Below, in pieces: positions 10,346 through 17,874 of a DNA stretch of 22,447 nucleotides. Within the stretch, counting starts at the first letter, position 1, and every line of letters begins with the position of its first letter. The notes beneath the pieces were generated by a model. That model saw nothing but the letters and a program-made list of their open reading frames with translations, made no database searches and was not told the DNA's origin. Where the stretch lies: positions 1-22,447 of the forward strand of contig DAIUFE010000026.1 in assembly GCA_036844765.1 (NCBI GenBank), written 5' to 3'. Position numbers and translations under genes: made by a program. The DNA comes from Thermocaproicibacter sp036844765 (GTDB lineage: Bacteria > Bacillota > Clostridia > Oscillospirales > Acutalibacteraceae).

Positions 10346-11209
10346 ATGTCGTACGGAATTGCCCTGGCCGGCGGGGGGATCCGGGGCGCGGCGCACGTGG
10401 GCGTGCTGCTGGCGCTGGAGGAGAGCGGGATGAGGCCCTGCGCCGTGGCCGGCACCAGCGCGGGCGGGATCGTCGCGGGCCTGTACGCCTGCGGTCTCTC
10501 CGCGCGGCGTCTGCGGGAGATCGTGCTGGAGGCGGCGAAAAAGGGCGTCGCCCTCGCGGACCCGGACGTCGCGGGCATCCTGACCCTGGTGCCGAAGCTG
10601 CTGGCGCAGAAGGAATGCGCGTGCTCCGGCCTGCTCAGGGGCGACCGGATGGAGAGATGCTTCGCGAAGCTGACCGGCAGCCGCCGGATGCGCGACCTGC
10701 CCATGCGCACCGTGATCCCGGGCGTGGACCTGTGCAGCGGGCTGACGGTGGCCTGCACCAACTCGCTGCTGGGGGTACGCACCCTGCGGAACGTGCAGTG
10801 GAGCGCCGATATGCTCGTGTGCGAGGCGATGCGGGCCACCTCCGCGCTGCCGGCGGTCTTCCAGCCGAAGATGATCGACGGCATGTATCTGGTGGACGGC
10901 GGCGTCGCGGACGTGCTGCCGGTCGACCTGCTGGTCGCGGCGGGCGTGCCGAACGTGCTGGCCGTCGACGTTTCGGAGTGCTACAAGATGCCGGAGCGCA
11001 TGAATATCATCGAAGTGGCGTCGCACTCGCTCTCAATCATGGAGACCCGCCTGCGCGAATGTGTGACGCGCGGCGAGCGAATGCTGCTGAACCCGGATCT
11101 TCCGGAGACGAACGGCGTGCTGAACCTCGGCCAGATGCCCGAGTGCATGGAGGCCGGCTACCGTGCGGCCAAGGAGGTCATGCCGCAGATCCGGCGGATT
11201 TTCTCATAA
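10346..11209 (+). CDS. Patatin-like phospholipase family protein
   Basis: A 287-residue serine acyl hydrolase of the bacterial patatin/RssA type, probably acting on phospholipid or acyl esters at the inner face of the membrane. It has the oxyanion-hole GGGIRG at 9-14, the nucleophile elbow GTSAG with S38, and the catalytic aspartate in VDGG (D184), so the Ser-Asp dyad is complete. There is no signal peptide or membrane helix. Length is usual for the short bacterial group. AGAGGGGG precedes ATG 10346 with about six bases spacing. It appears as a single gene. The substrate is unknown. Confidence 0.92.
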   Translation: MSYGIALAGGGIRGAAHVGVLLALEESGMRPCAVAGTSAGGIVAGLYACGLSARRLREIVLEAAKKGVALADPDVAGILTLVPKLLAQKECACSGLLRGDRMERCFAKLTGSRRMRDLPMRTVIPGVDLCSGLTVACTNSLLGVRTLRNVQWSADMLVCEAMRATSALPAVFQPKMIDGMYLVDGGVADVLPVDLLVAAGVPNVLAVDVSECYKMPERMNIIEVASHSLSIMETRLRECVTRGERMLLNPDLPETNGVLNLGQMPECMEAGYRAAKEVMPQIRRIFS

Positions 11210-11215
11210 TGAAAG

Positions 11216-11250
11216 AAAAAGGCCGCGCGGGGAAAATCCCGACGCGGCCC
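11216..11250 (-). terminator. Intrinsic terminator of the sugar operon
   Basis: On the minus strand a GGCCGCG/CGCGGCC stem with an inner GGG/CCC stem is followed by TTTTTCTTTC, about 20 bases after the isomerase stop. It may also slow the patatin transcript on +, where the T-tract is weak. Confidence 0.85.
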
Positions 11251-11266
11251 TTCCGCAGGCTGCGCT

Positions 11267-12757
11267 TTATTCCGCGAACGGATTTTCGGTCTCGTAGAGC
11301 ATGTTTTTGGGCCGGTTGAACGAGATATCCGGGATGCCGAGGTAGCGGAACAGGGTGAACAGGGCGGCCCCCACGTGGCCGAACGCCACCGCGCCGTGGT
11401 GCGGGAAGTGCTTTTCAATCAGCACGTGGCGGTAGAAGCGCCCCATCTCCGGGATCGCGAAAATGCCGATGCCGCCGAACGAGCGCGTCGCGACGGGCAG
11501 CACCTCGCCCTGCGCGGCGTAGGCCTTCAAATGACCGTCGGCCGTGCTCTGCAGGCGGTAGAACGTGATTTTCCCGGGAGCGATGTCGCCCTCCAGCGTG
11601 CCGCGGGTGAAGTCCGGCCTGCCGCCCTTTTCGAGCAGGCGGTTCTGGATGAGCTGGTATTTGACCGCGCCGTTTGAGAGCCGGCACAGCGGCGTGTTGC
11701 CGCAGTGGAAGCCCATGAACGTGTCTTTGAGCGTGTACGGAAATTTCCCCTTGATGCCGCTGTCGAACAGATCGCGCGGGACGCTGTTGTTGATGTCCAG
11801 CAGCGTGACCGCGCCGCCCGTCACGCAGGCGCCGATGTACTCGCTGACCGCGCCGTAGATGTCGACCTCGCACGCGACGGGAATACCGCGGCTCGCGAGG
11901 CGGCTGTTCACGTAGCACGGCTCGAAGCCGAATTCCTTCGGGAACGCCGGCCAGCATTTGTCTGCGAAGACCACGTACCGGCGCGAGCCCGCGTTCTTCT
12001 CGGCCCAGTCGAGCAGCGTGAGCTCGAACTGCGCCATGCGAGGCAGCAGGTCCGGATAGGTGTTGCCCTTTACGCCGAGCTCCTTCGCCATGTCCTCCGC
12101 CACGCCGGCGACGCGCTCGTCGCCGGCGTGCTCTCGGTAAGAGACGAGCAGATCCAGCTCGGAATTTTCCTGGATCTCGATGCCGAGGTCGTAAAGCGGC
12201 TGGATGGGCGCGTTGCAGGCGAAGAAGTCCTGCGGGCGCGGCCCGAAGGAGATCACCTTCAGCGACCGGAGGCCGACGGCCGCGCGCGCCACGGGGAGAA
12301 AGTCCCCGATCATCTTCGCGACCTCGTCGGCCGTGCCGACCGGGTATTCCGGGATCACGGCCGGGATGTGCCGCAGGCCCAGGTTGTACGAGCAGTTCAG
12401 CATCCCGCAGTAGGCGTCGCCCCGGCCGTTGATCAGGTCTTTGCCGGTCTCCTCCGCGGCGGCGGCGTAAAGCACCGGCCCGCCGAACCGCTGGGCGATC
12501 TCGGTTTCGGGCGTCTCCGGCCCGAAGTTGCCGAGGAACACCGCCAGCGCGTTGCACCCTTCGGCCTTGACCTCGTCCACGGCGCGCAGCATGTCGGCCT
12601 CGCTCTCCACGGTGGTGTGCGCCTCGTAAAGGCCGATTCCTTCCCGCCGGCACGCCTGCGCGACGGCTGCGCGGCGCTTTTCCGCGAGGGAGACCACGAA
12701 GCAGTCGCGGCTCACGGCGACCAGGCCGAGCTTGACTTCCGGAATATTGTTCAGCAT
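11267..12757 (-). CDS. L-fucose/L-arabinose isomerase family protein
   Basis: A 496-residue aldose-ketose isomerase of the FucI/AraA-like group (COG2407). Candidate metal ligands by comparison with FucI are E297 (CEVDIYG), D321 (LLDINN) and a histidine in FPHHGAVAFGH (H453 or H454). The N-terminal part has the Rossmann-like layout of the family. It would convert an aldose such as L-fucose, L- or D-arabinose to the ketose that the xylulokinase encoded 28 bases upstream can phosphorylate. It is third in a minus-strand operon and is followed by a terminator. AAAGGGG lies upstream of ATG 12757. The exact sugar cannot be decided, so no symbol is given. Confidence 0.9.
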   Translation of the reverse strand: MLNNIPEVKLGLVAVSRDCFVVSLAEKRRAAVAQACRREGIGLYEAHTTVESEADMLRAVDEVKAEGCNALAVFLGNFGPETPETEIAQRFGGPVLYAAAAEETGKDLINGRGDAYCGMLNCSYNLGLRHIPAVIPEYPVGTADEVAKMIGDFLPVARAAVGLRSLKVISFGPRPQDFFACNAPIQPLYDLGIEIQENSELDLLVSYREHAGDERVAGVAEDMAKELGVKGNTYPDLLPRMAQFELTLLDWAEKNAGSRRYVVFADKCWPAFPKEFGFEPCYVNSRLASRGIPVACEVDIYGAVSEYIGACVTGGAVTLLDINNSVPRDLFDSGIKGKFPYTLKDTFMGFHCGNTPLCRLSNGAVKYQLIQNRLLEKGGRPDFTRGTLEGDIAPGKITFYRLQSTADGHLKAYAAQGEVLPVATRSFGGIGIFAIPEMGRFYRHVLIEKHFPHHGAVAFGHVGAALFTLFRYLGIPDISFNRPKNMLYETENPFAE

Positions 12758-12785
12758 GAAGGATTCCCCTTTCCAGATTTTATTT

Positions 12786-14300
12786 TCAGGAGCGGAAGCT
12801 CCATTTCAGAGCGTCGTAGAACCGGACGAATTTTTCGTACTGCCCTTTATAAAGCGGCACGTTTGCAGCGACCGGCTCGGTCCGGCTTTCCGGCCGGACG
12901 AGCGCCGCGGTGGCCGCAAGGCCGGGCCAGAAGCCGGCCGTCACGCCGGCGGCGAGGGCCGCGCCGAACGACCCGCCCTCGGCGCTGCCGTACACGGTGC
13001 GCACCGGCAGATTGAACGTGTCGGCGAAAATCTGCCGCCACAGGGGGCTGACCGCCCCGCCGCCCGCAAGCACGATCTCATCGGAAGAAGCCCCGGCGCC
13101 TTCCATCAGCCCGTAGACCTGCCGCAGGGAGAAGGCGACGCCCTCCAGCACCGCGCGGGCGAAGTGCCCCTTGGCGTGGCGCGCGGTGATGCCGAGGAAC
13201 GCGCCCTTCGCGTCCGGGTCGTCGAGCGGCGCCCGCTCGCCCGTCAGGTACGGCAGGAACACAAGCCCTCCCGCGCAGGGCGGCGCGGACGCGGCTTCCC
13301 GGTCCAGAAGGCGGAACGCGCCCACGCCCTCTTTTCTGCCGCGCTCCGTCTCCCAGTCCCCGAAGGTGTTGCGGAACCACTGGTAGGAGCCGGCCGCCGC
13401 GAGGGTGACCCCCATCGCGGTGTAGGACCCCGGCGCGTTGCCGCAGAAGACCTGCAGCTTTCCGCCGGGGTTCGGCAGAAACGAATCGAGGCCCATCGCC
13501 ACCACGCCGGAGGTGCCGAGCGTCACGCCGACGCGGCCGGGCTTCACGAGGCCGAGGCCCGTGGTGGAGATCACGGCGTCGCCGCCGCCGCCCGCGACGG
13601 GCGTCCCCTCGGGCACGCCCGTCTGCCCGGCGGCCTCTTTCGTCACGCGGCCGACCGCCTCGGTCGATTCGACGGCCCGGGGGAACAGCGCGGGGTCCAG
13701 TCCGGCTTTCCGGATCAGGTCCGCCGCCCAGCGGCGCTCCCGCACGTTGAACAGGCCCGTGCCGGAGGCGTCCGACACGTCCGTCGCGATCTCGCCCGAA
13801 AGGCGGAAGCGGATGTAGTCCTTCGGGTTGAGGATGTATTTTGTCTTGCGGTAGTTTTCCGGCTCGTTTTCCTTCATCCAGAGGACCTTGCCGCCGGTGT
13901 AGCCGGTCAGCATCCGGTTGTCGGTCGTCCGCAGCAGGGCGTCCCCGCCGCCGGCCGCGCGGGTGATCTCCCCGCACTGGCGGCCGGTGCGCTGGTCGTT
14001 CCACAGAATGGCCCGGCGCACGACGCGCAGATCCTTATCCAGCGCGACCATCCCGTGCATCTGGCCCGAAAAGCCGACCGCCCCGATCCTCCGGCCGCCC
14101 AGCGTGGCCGTGAGCTTTTTCAGGCCGGCGCAGACGCCGTTCCACCAGTCCTCCGGCTCCTGCTCCGACCAGCTCTCCTGCGGGGCGTAGCAGGGGTACC
14201 CCTCCGTGACGGAGCCCAGAATCTTTCCCGCCTCGTCCAGCGCGAGGATTTTGCAGCCGGAGGTCCCCACGTCGACGCCCAGCACGCATTGATCTGCCAT
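12786..14300 (-). CDS. xylB: Xylulokinase (FGGY family)
   Basis: A 504-residue sugar kinase that transfers phosphate from ATP to a ketopentose, giving xylulose 5-phosphate or a relative for the pentose phosphate pathway. The FGGY fold shows the phosphate-1 motif GVDVGTSGCK (8-17), GFSGQMHGM (76-84), the catalytic aspartate D241 in GGGGDAV, the GTSG loop near 262, and AGGGAVSPLWRQIFAD with AEGGSFGAA in the C-terminal ATPase half. SGQMHG is characteristic of XylB rather than AraB or RhaB. It is middle gene of the operon, 27 bases after the DUF4867 gene. AAGGTGGGAG precedes ATG 14300. Because its partner is a fucose/arabinose-type isomerase, the true substrate may be D-ribulose or another ketose. 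Confidence 0.94.
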   Translation of the reverse strand: MADQCVLGVDVGTSGCKILALDEAGKILGSVTEGYPCYAPQESWSEQEPEDWWNGVCAGLKKLTATLGGRRIGAVGFSGQMHGMVALDKDLRVVRRAILWNDQRTGRQCGEITRAAGGGDALLRTTDNRMLTGYTGGKVLWMKENEPENYRKTKYILNPKDYIRFRLSGEIATDVSDASGTGLFNVRERRWAADLIRKAGLDPALFPRAVESTEAVGRVTKEAAGQTGVPEGTPVAGGGGDAVISTTGLGLVKPGRVGVTLGTSGVVAMGLDSFLPNPGGKLQVFCGNAPGSYTAMGVTLAAAGSYQWFRNTFGDWETERGRKEGVGAFRLLDREAASAPPCAGGLVFLPYLTGERAPLDDPDAKGAFLGITARHAKGHFARAVLEGVAFSLRQVYGLMEGAGASSDEIVLAGGGAVSPLWRQIFADTFNLPVRTVYGSAEGGSFGAALAAGVTAGFWPGLAATAALVRPESRTEPVAANVPLYKGQYEKFVRFYDALKWSFRS

Positions 14301-14327
14301 GGCAGGCTCCCACCTTTCCCCAAAAAA

Positions 14328-14966
14328 TTACAGTTCGATATTTTTGCCCTTCAGGCCCAGAAAGGCGCCGTCGGCGCCCAGGCCGGAATCGGGGTGGGCG
14401 ATCAGCCACTTGTTCGCGGCGAACAGCAGGCGGATCTCCCCGTGCCCCTGCGCGGGCGAGCGCACCGGCAGGTTGGTGCCCCGCGGCAGCGCCACGGCGT
14501 CGCGGAACGGCCGCCCGTCCACGCTGCACGGCGCGTAGTGCAGCGTGGTGGCGTAAAGCTCCACCATCGTGCCGGCCGGCACGAGGAACCCCTCGACCTT
14601 CGACGTGTCGTATTCACGCGTCGCGGGGTCGACGTCCTGCTCCGCGCCGAGCAGCAGGATGAGGTCGTCGGCGGCCACGTTGATCTCCGACGAGCGGTGG
14701 TATTCCAGCGCGTTCAGCTTGCGGTTGACCCCGTTGCAGTAGCCGAGCTGGATCGGGATGCCCCCGAACTCCAGGCTCTGCAGCTCCGCGAAGAGGTCCA
14801 GCTTCTCCAGTGCCTCGTCGGAGGCGACGTAGACCGTGCCGTCCTGCGGCAGCGGCGTGCGCTCCAGCAGGCGCAGCAGCCCCGCGCAGTCGAAGCTTTT
14901 GACCACCTGGCCGTACCGGCGGAATTCCCCGTCCGTCAGCGGATGGATTTTCAGCTTTTCAGACAT
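14328..14966 (-). CDS. DUF4867 family protein, cupin-like
   Basis: A 212-residue protein resembling DUF4867, a family of unknown function seen beside sugar isomerase and kinase genes in Firmicutes. It is the first gene of the sugar operon. The pattern EYHRSSEINV (H90, E94) followed by GTMVELY...TLHYAP (E136, H143) looks like two cupin metal motifs, so a beta-barrel that binds a sugar or sugar phosphate, perhaps an epimerase or isomerase helper, is plausible. That is inference from motif spacing and context only. There is no signal peptide. AGGGAGG with about nine bases spacing supports ATG 14966. Confidence 0.85.
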   Translation of the reverse strand: MSEKLKIHPLTDGEFRRYGQVVKSFDCAGLLRLLERTPLPQDGTVYVASDEALEKLDLFAELQSLEFGGIPIQLGYCNGVNRKLNALEYHRSSEINVAADDLILLLGAEQDVDPATREYDTSKVEGFLVPAGTMVELYATTLHYAPCSVDGRPFRDAVALPRGTNLPVRSPAQGHGEIRLLFAANKWLIAHPDSGLGADGAFLGLKGKNIEL

Positions 14967-15129
14967 GAACGATTTCCTCCCTTTCGGATCACCTCCGTGC
15001 GGACGGCCCGGAAAGCGGAACCTGCGGCCTTCCCGGTCGGGCCGCGGGATGTTTTTTCCCGCCGAAGGCGGGGAAAAAACAAGCTTGCTCTCTCGATCAT
15101 GGCCGGTGCCGCCGCACAGATGAAATTTC
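14967..15129 (-). other. Leader of the sugar operon
   Basis: About 160 untranslated bases between the predicted start site near 15129 and ATG 14966. It holds one copy of the GAA/UUCG-loop hairpin (15051-15080) and then a GCGGCC/GGCCGC stem (about 15025-15048) before the ribosome site. No known riboswitch was recognised. Attenuation is possible, but neither hairpin has a clean U-tract in this direction. Confidence 0.4.
15051..15080. repeat. Hairpin repeat, copy A
   Basis: GTTTTTTCCCGCC, loop GAA, GGCGGGGAAAAAAC: arms of 13-14 bases with one extra G on the right. On the minus strand the loop reads as the stable C-UUCG-G type. It lies in the sugar operon leader. Compare copies at 18553-18585 and 19508-19540. 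Confidence 0.75.
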
Positions 15130-15132
15130 AAT

Positions 15133-15147
15133 TTCAGTATAGACTGA
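15133..15147. promoter_or_regulatory. Candidate operator over the sugar operon -10
   Basis: TTCAG-TATAG-ACTGAA is an imperfect dyad centred on the -10 box, and TGAAATTTCA (15121-15130) is a perfect palindrome next to the start site. Either could bind a sugar-responsive repressor; no regulator gene is adjacent. Confidence 0.35.
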
Positions 15148-15164
15148 AGGGCGCGGAGAGTCAA
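15136..15164 (-). promoter_or_regulatory. Sigma-A promoter of the sugar operon
   Basis: On the minus strand TTGACT (15159-15164), a 17-base spacer, and TATACT (15136-15141), each one mismatch from consensus. It drives DUF4867, xylB and the isomerase. Confidence 0.8.
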
Positions 15165-15267
15165 TTCGTTTTTGCGCCTGCGGCCGCGTCCGTGCAAAAA
15201 TATGCCGGCGCCGTGTGAAAAACGATGTCTTTTCCGGCGGAATGGCATGGACCGCCGCTTTTCCCAA

Positions 15268-15273
15268 TATACT
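15268..15273 (+). promoter_or_regulatory. Probable -10 box of the class V aminotransferase gene
   Basis: TATACT about 48 bases before ATG 15321. No -35 match at 16-18 bases. Together with the ribosome site it argues against starting the protein upstream at 15225. Confidence 0.4.
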
Positions 15274-15320
15274 GTACCAGCGGCATTGCGGAAGAGATTT
15301 TCTGGACGGAGCGGGTGAGA

Positions 15321-16595
15321 ATGATGATCAGTTCGCCATGGAGGGATTCTTTTTGGGGCGTGGGCACCCGGATGCGGACCAACTACGGCTGCACGGCGCG
15401 GGCGTATCTGGACAACGCCGCCGCGCCCCAGGTCGCGGAGCCGGCGGCGCTGAAGATTCGCCGGGCGCTGCCCCGCTATGCGTGCGGCGGCGGGCCGGAC
15501 CGGCTTTCCGAAGAGATGCGGGAGAAGTGCGAGGCGGTCCGGGCCGCCGTGCTGGACTATGTGGGCGGGGACCCGGAGAAGGACGCGGCGGTCTTCACCT
15601 CCTCGGCCACGGCGGCCGTCAATCTGCTGAGCAGCCTGCTGCGGCAGGCGGACCCCGGCCAGGTGGTGATCACCACGCGCATGGAGCACCTGGCGGATTT
15701 TCTGCCGTTCCGCGAGCGGTTCCACACCGCGCTGGTGGAGATGACCGCGGACGGGAAGATCGACCTCGACGACTACCGCCGCCTGCTGGTCAAGTATGAG
15801 GGGAAGGCCGGGCTGGTGGCGGTGACCGCCGGCTCCAACGTCACGGGGGTGGTCCCTCCGGTCCACCGGATGGCGGAGCTGGCGCACGAATACGGCGCGA
15901 AGATACTGGTGGACGCGGCGCAGGCGGTGCAGCACAGGCCGTTTTCCATGCGGCCGCACGCCGACCGCGGGCATCTCGACTTCCTCGTGTTCAGCGGGCG
16001 CAAATGCTACGCCGGCCGGGCCGGCGGAGTGCTGGTGGGGCCGAAGGAGTTTCTGAACTCCTTCCGGCCGGCGCTTTACGGGGCGGGCGTCGCGGATTTC
16101 GTCAGCGACGAGGAGATCGCCTACCGGGAGGCCCCGGCCCGGTACGAGGCCGGCGGCCCGGACTGCCTCGGCGTCCTCGCGCTCGGGGAGGCGCTTCGCT
16201 TCCTGAAAAAGGTCGGCCTGGCGCGCATCGCGGAGTACGAGGGCAACCTGTACCGGTACCTGCTGCGCAGGCTGCGCGAGGTGCCCGGCGTCGTCCTGTA
16301 CGGCGCGCCGGACGAAGCGAACCATCTGCCGATCGCCGCGTTCAACCTCCAGGGCGTTTCGTTCCGGGACCTGGGGGACGCGCTGGGCTACGATTACGGC
16401 GTCGCCGTGGCGGCGGGGACCTGCGGGGCGGACCTCTGCGTCCAGGACCTGCTCAAGCTGAGCGACGCGCAGGCCTGCGCGCTGTTCCGGAACGGCAGGG
16501 GCTACGGCGTGGTGCGGGCGTCGCTCGCGCCGTTCAACTCGTCGGACGACGTGGACCGCCTTGCGAACGCCCTGCGCCGCGTCGCGGGCGGATGA
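15321..16595 (+). CDS. Class V aminotransferase / cysteine desulfurase-like PLP enzyme
   Basis: A 424-residue PLP enzyme of the NifS/SufS superfamily. From ATG 15321: AYLDNAAAP near 28-36 opens the fold, SATAAVN binds the cofactor phosphate, H123 (MEHLAD) would stack on the ring, D198 (DAAQA) contacts the ring nitrogen, and K228 in SGRKCYAG is the Schiff-base lysine. In the C-terminal active-site loop the text is AAGTCGADLC (C368, C373): the arginine of the SufS RxGxxC-type motif, which holds the substrate carboxylate, is replaced by alanine. It may therefore act on something other than free cysteine. ATG 15321 (or 15324) has GGAG and GGTGA upstream. No suf or isc genes are adjacent. Confidence 0.87.
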   Translation: MMISSPWRDSFWGVGTRMRTNYGCTARAYLDNAAAPQVAEPAALKIRRALPRYACGGGPDRLSEEMREKCEAVRAAVLDYVGGDPEKDAAVFTSSATAAVNLLSSLLRQADPGQVVITTRMEHLADFLPFRERFHTALVEMTADGKIDLDDYRRLLVKYEGKAGLVAVTAGSNVTGVVPPVHRMAELAHEYGAKILVDAAQAVQHRPFSMRPHADRGHLDFLVFSGRKCYAGRAGGVLVGPKEFLNSFRPALYGAGVADFVSDEEIAYREAPARYEAGGPDCLGVLALGEALRFLKKVGLARIAEYEGNLYRYLLRRLREVPGVVLYGAPDEANHLPIAAFNLQGVSFRDLGDALGYDYGVAVAAGTCGADLCVQDLLKLSDAQACALFRNGRGYGVVRASLAPFNSSDDVDRLANALRRVAGG

Positions 16596-16615
16596 GGGCC
16601 GGGAAAGCCGGAAGA

Positions 16616-16651
16616 CCGCCGCCGCGGGGAAAGGTCCCTTGACGGCGGCGG
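16616..16651. other. GC hairpin overlapping the next promoter
   Basis: CCGCCGCCG and CGGCGGCGG pair around an 18-base interior. There is no T-run after it, so it is not a standard terminator, and its right arm covers the -35 of the glycosyltransferase promoter. Read-through from the upstream gene is possible. Confidence 0.4.
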
Positions 16652-16666
16652 AATCTATGGTACAAT
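16639..16666 (+). promoter_or_regulatory. Sigma-A promoter of the glycosyltransferase-plsY operon
   Basis: TTGACG (16639-16644), a 16-base spacer, TACAAT (16661-16666). The leader of about 75 bases contains a CCCCGGC/GCCGGGG hairpin with loop GAAG near 16701-16719. Confidence 0.75.
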
Positions 16667-16747
16667 AAAACCGGATTTTCCTTCCATCCCAAATTCTTCG
16701 GCCCCGGCGAAGGCCGGGGTCCGGAAAAGTCAGGACGTGCGGCAACC

Positions 16748-17857
16748 ATGAAAGTGCTGTTTCTGACGACGGCCACCGGGCAGGGCCACAACGCGGCGGC
16801 GGAGGCGGTCAGCCGCCGGCTCAGGGCGCGGGGGTGCGAGACCGTGATCGGCGACATCCTCAAATCCGGCCGCAGGGACGTGTCCGCCCATGTGTCGGGT
16901 ACATACAACACGCTGGTCACCCACGCCCGGGGCTTTTTCGGGTTCCTGTACCGGCTGGGCACCCTCGTCAGCTCCAGCCGCGTCCATTCGCCGATCTACT
17001 GGCTCAACTCGCTCTACGCCGATTCTTTCCAGCGCCGCCTCGAGCAGATCGCCCCGGACGCCGTCGTCTGCACCCATATCTTCAGCGCCCAGGCGCTGAC
17101 CTATCTGCGCGAGCACGGGAGAAGCCGCCTGCCGGCGATTGCCGTGATCACCGATTACGACTGGTCGCCTTTCTGGGAGGAGACCCGCCTGGACCGGTAT
17201 ATCCTCCCCGCGCCGGAGCTGACCGGCGATTTCGTGCGCCGCGGCGTGCCGGCCGAAAAGCTTGAGCCGCTGGGCATCCCGGTGAGCGTGTCGCCCGAGG
17301 AACGGGAGGAGCCCGCCGCCGCCCGCGCGGCCCTGGGTCTGCCGGAAAAGGGAACGGTTTTCCTCTGCATGGGGGGCAGCATGGGCAGCGGGGATTTGGC
17401 GCGGGTCTGCGCCGTGCTGCGCGGGCTTCGCCCGGACGCGCAGGTGCTCGCGGTCTGCGGCGTCAACCGGAAGCTGTTCGAGAAGGTTTCCTGCCTGCCG
17501 GGGGTGAAGGCCTATCCTTATACCCGTGAGGCCGGGCGGATGATGGACGCGGCCGACGTGCTGATCACCAAGCCCGGCGGGCTGACCATCACCGAGGCGG
17601 CGGTCCGCGGCGTGCCGATGGTCCTGACCTGCCCGCTCCCGAGCGGCGAGCTGGACAACGCGGCGTTTTTCTCGCGCCTGGGGATGGCGCTCTACTGCCC
17701 GAAGCCCGCCGAGGCGGCGCGCGCCGCCTGCCGCCTGGCGGCCGACCCGGAGCGGCAGGCCGGGATGAGGCGCGCGCAGCGGCGGCACGTTCCGCCGCAC
17801 GCGGCGGAACGGATCGCGGACGAGCTGGTCGCTCTGGTCCGCGGCCGGGGAAAATGA
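16748..17857 (+). CDS. UgtP/MGDG-synthase-like glycosyltransferase (GT28)
   Basis: A 369-residue GT-B enzyme, probably adding glucose or galactose from a UDP-sugar to diacylglycerol at the cytoplasmic membrane face. The N-terminus carries TATGQGHNAAAEA (8-20; H14 is the conserved histidine), followed by the MGDG_synth-type acceptor domain and AVITDYDWSPFW. The C-terminal half has MGGSMG and the UDP-binding TKPGGLTITEA near 274-284, as in UgtP and MurG. It lacks the signatures of MurG itself and its N-terminal layout is that of diacylglycerol glucosyltransferases. The ribosome site is weak (AGGA about 13 bases before ATG 16748). Its stop overlaps an ATGA with the plsY frame, pointing to coupled expression in lipid synthesis. 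Confidence 0.9.
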   Translation: MKVLFLTTATGQGHNAAAEAVSRRLRARGCETVIGDILKSGRRDVSAHVSGTYNTLVTHARGFFGFLYRLGTLVSSSRVHSPIYWLNSLYADSFQRRLEQIAPDAVVCTHIFSAQALTYLREHGRSRLPAIAVITDYDWSPFWEETRLDRYILPAPELTGDFVRRGVPAEKLEPLGIPVSVSPEEREEPAAARAALGLPEKGTVFLCMGGSMGSGDLARVCAVLRGLRPDAQVLAVCGVNRKLFEKVSCLPGVKAYPYTREAGRMMDAADVLITKPGGLTITEAAVRGVPMVLTCPLPSGELDNAAFFSRLGMALYCPKPAEAARAACRLAADPERQAGMRRAQRRHVPPHAAERIADELVALVRGRGK

Positions 17858-17874
17858 AAGGGGATGGGGACGGT

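Noticed and set aside
14967..15129. A riboswitch in the sugar operon leader
   Set aside because: I could not match any known riboswitch core; the visible stems are the dispersed hairpin and a simple GC stem.
12732..15218. An 828-codon open frame on + across xylB and the DUF4867 gene
   Set aside because: Antisense to two well-supported genes and through the operon leader; repetitive Arg/Ala/Val text without motifs.
15225..15320. Extension of the class V enzyme to 456 residues
   Set aside because: The -10 box at 15268-15273 lies inside it, and ribosome-site words precede ATG 15321.
14328..16745. An 805-codon open frame on - whose last part is the DUF4867 protein
   Set aside because: Only the part from ATG 14966 is real. 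The rest is antisense to the PLP enzyme and passes through the operon promoter.
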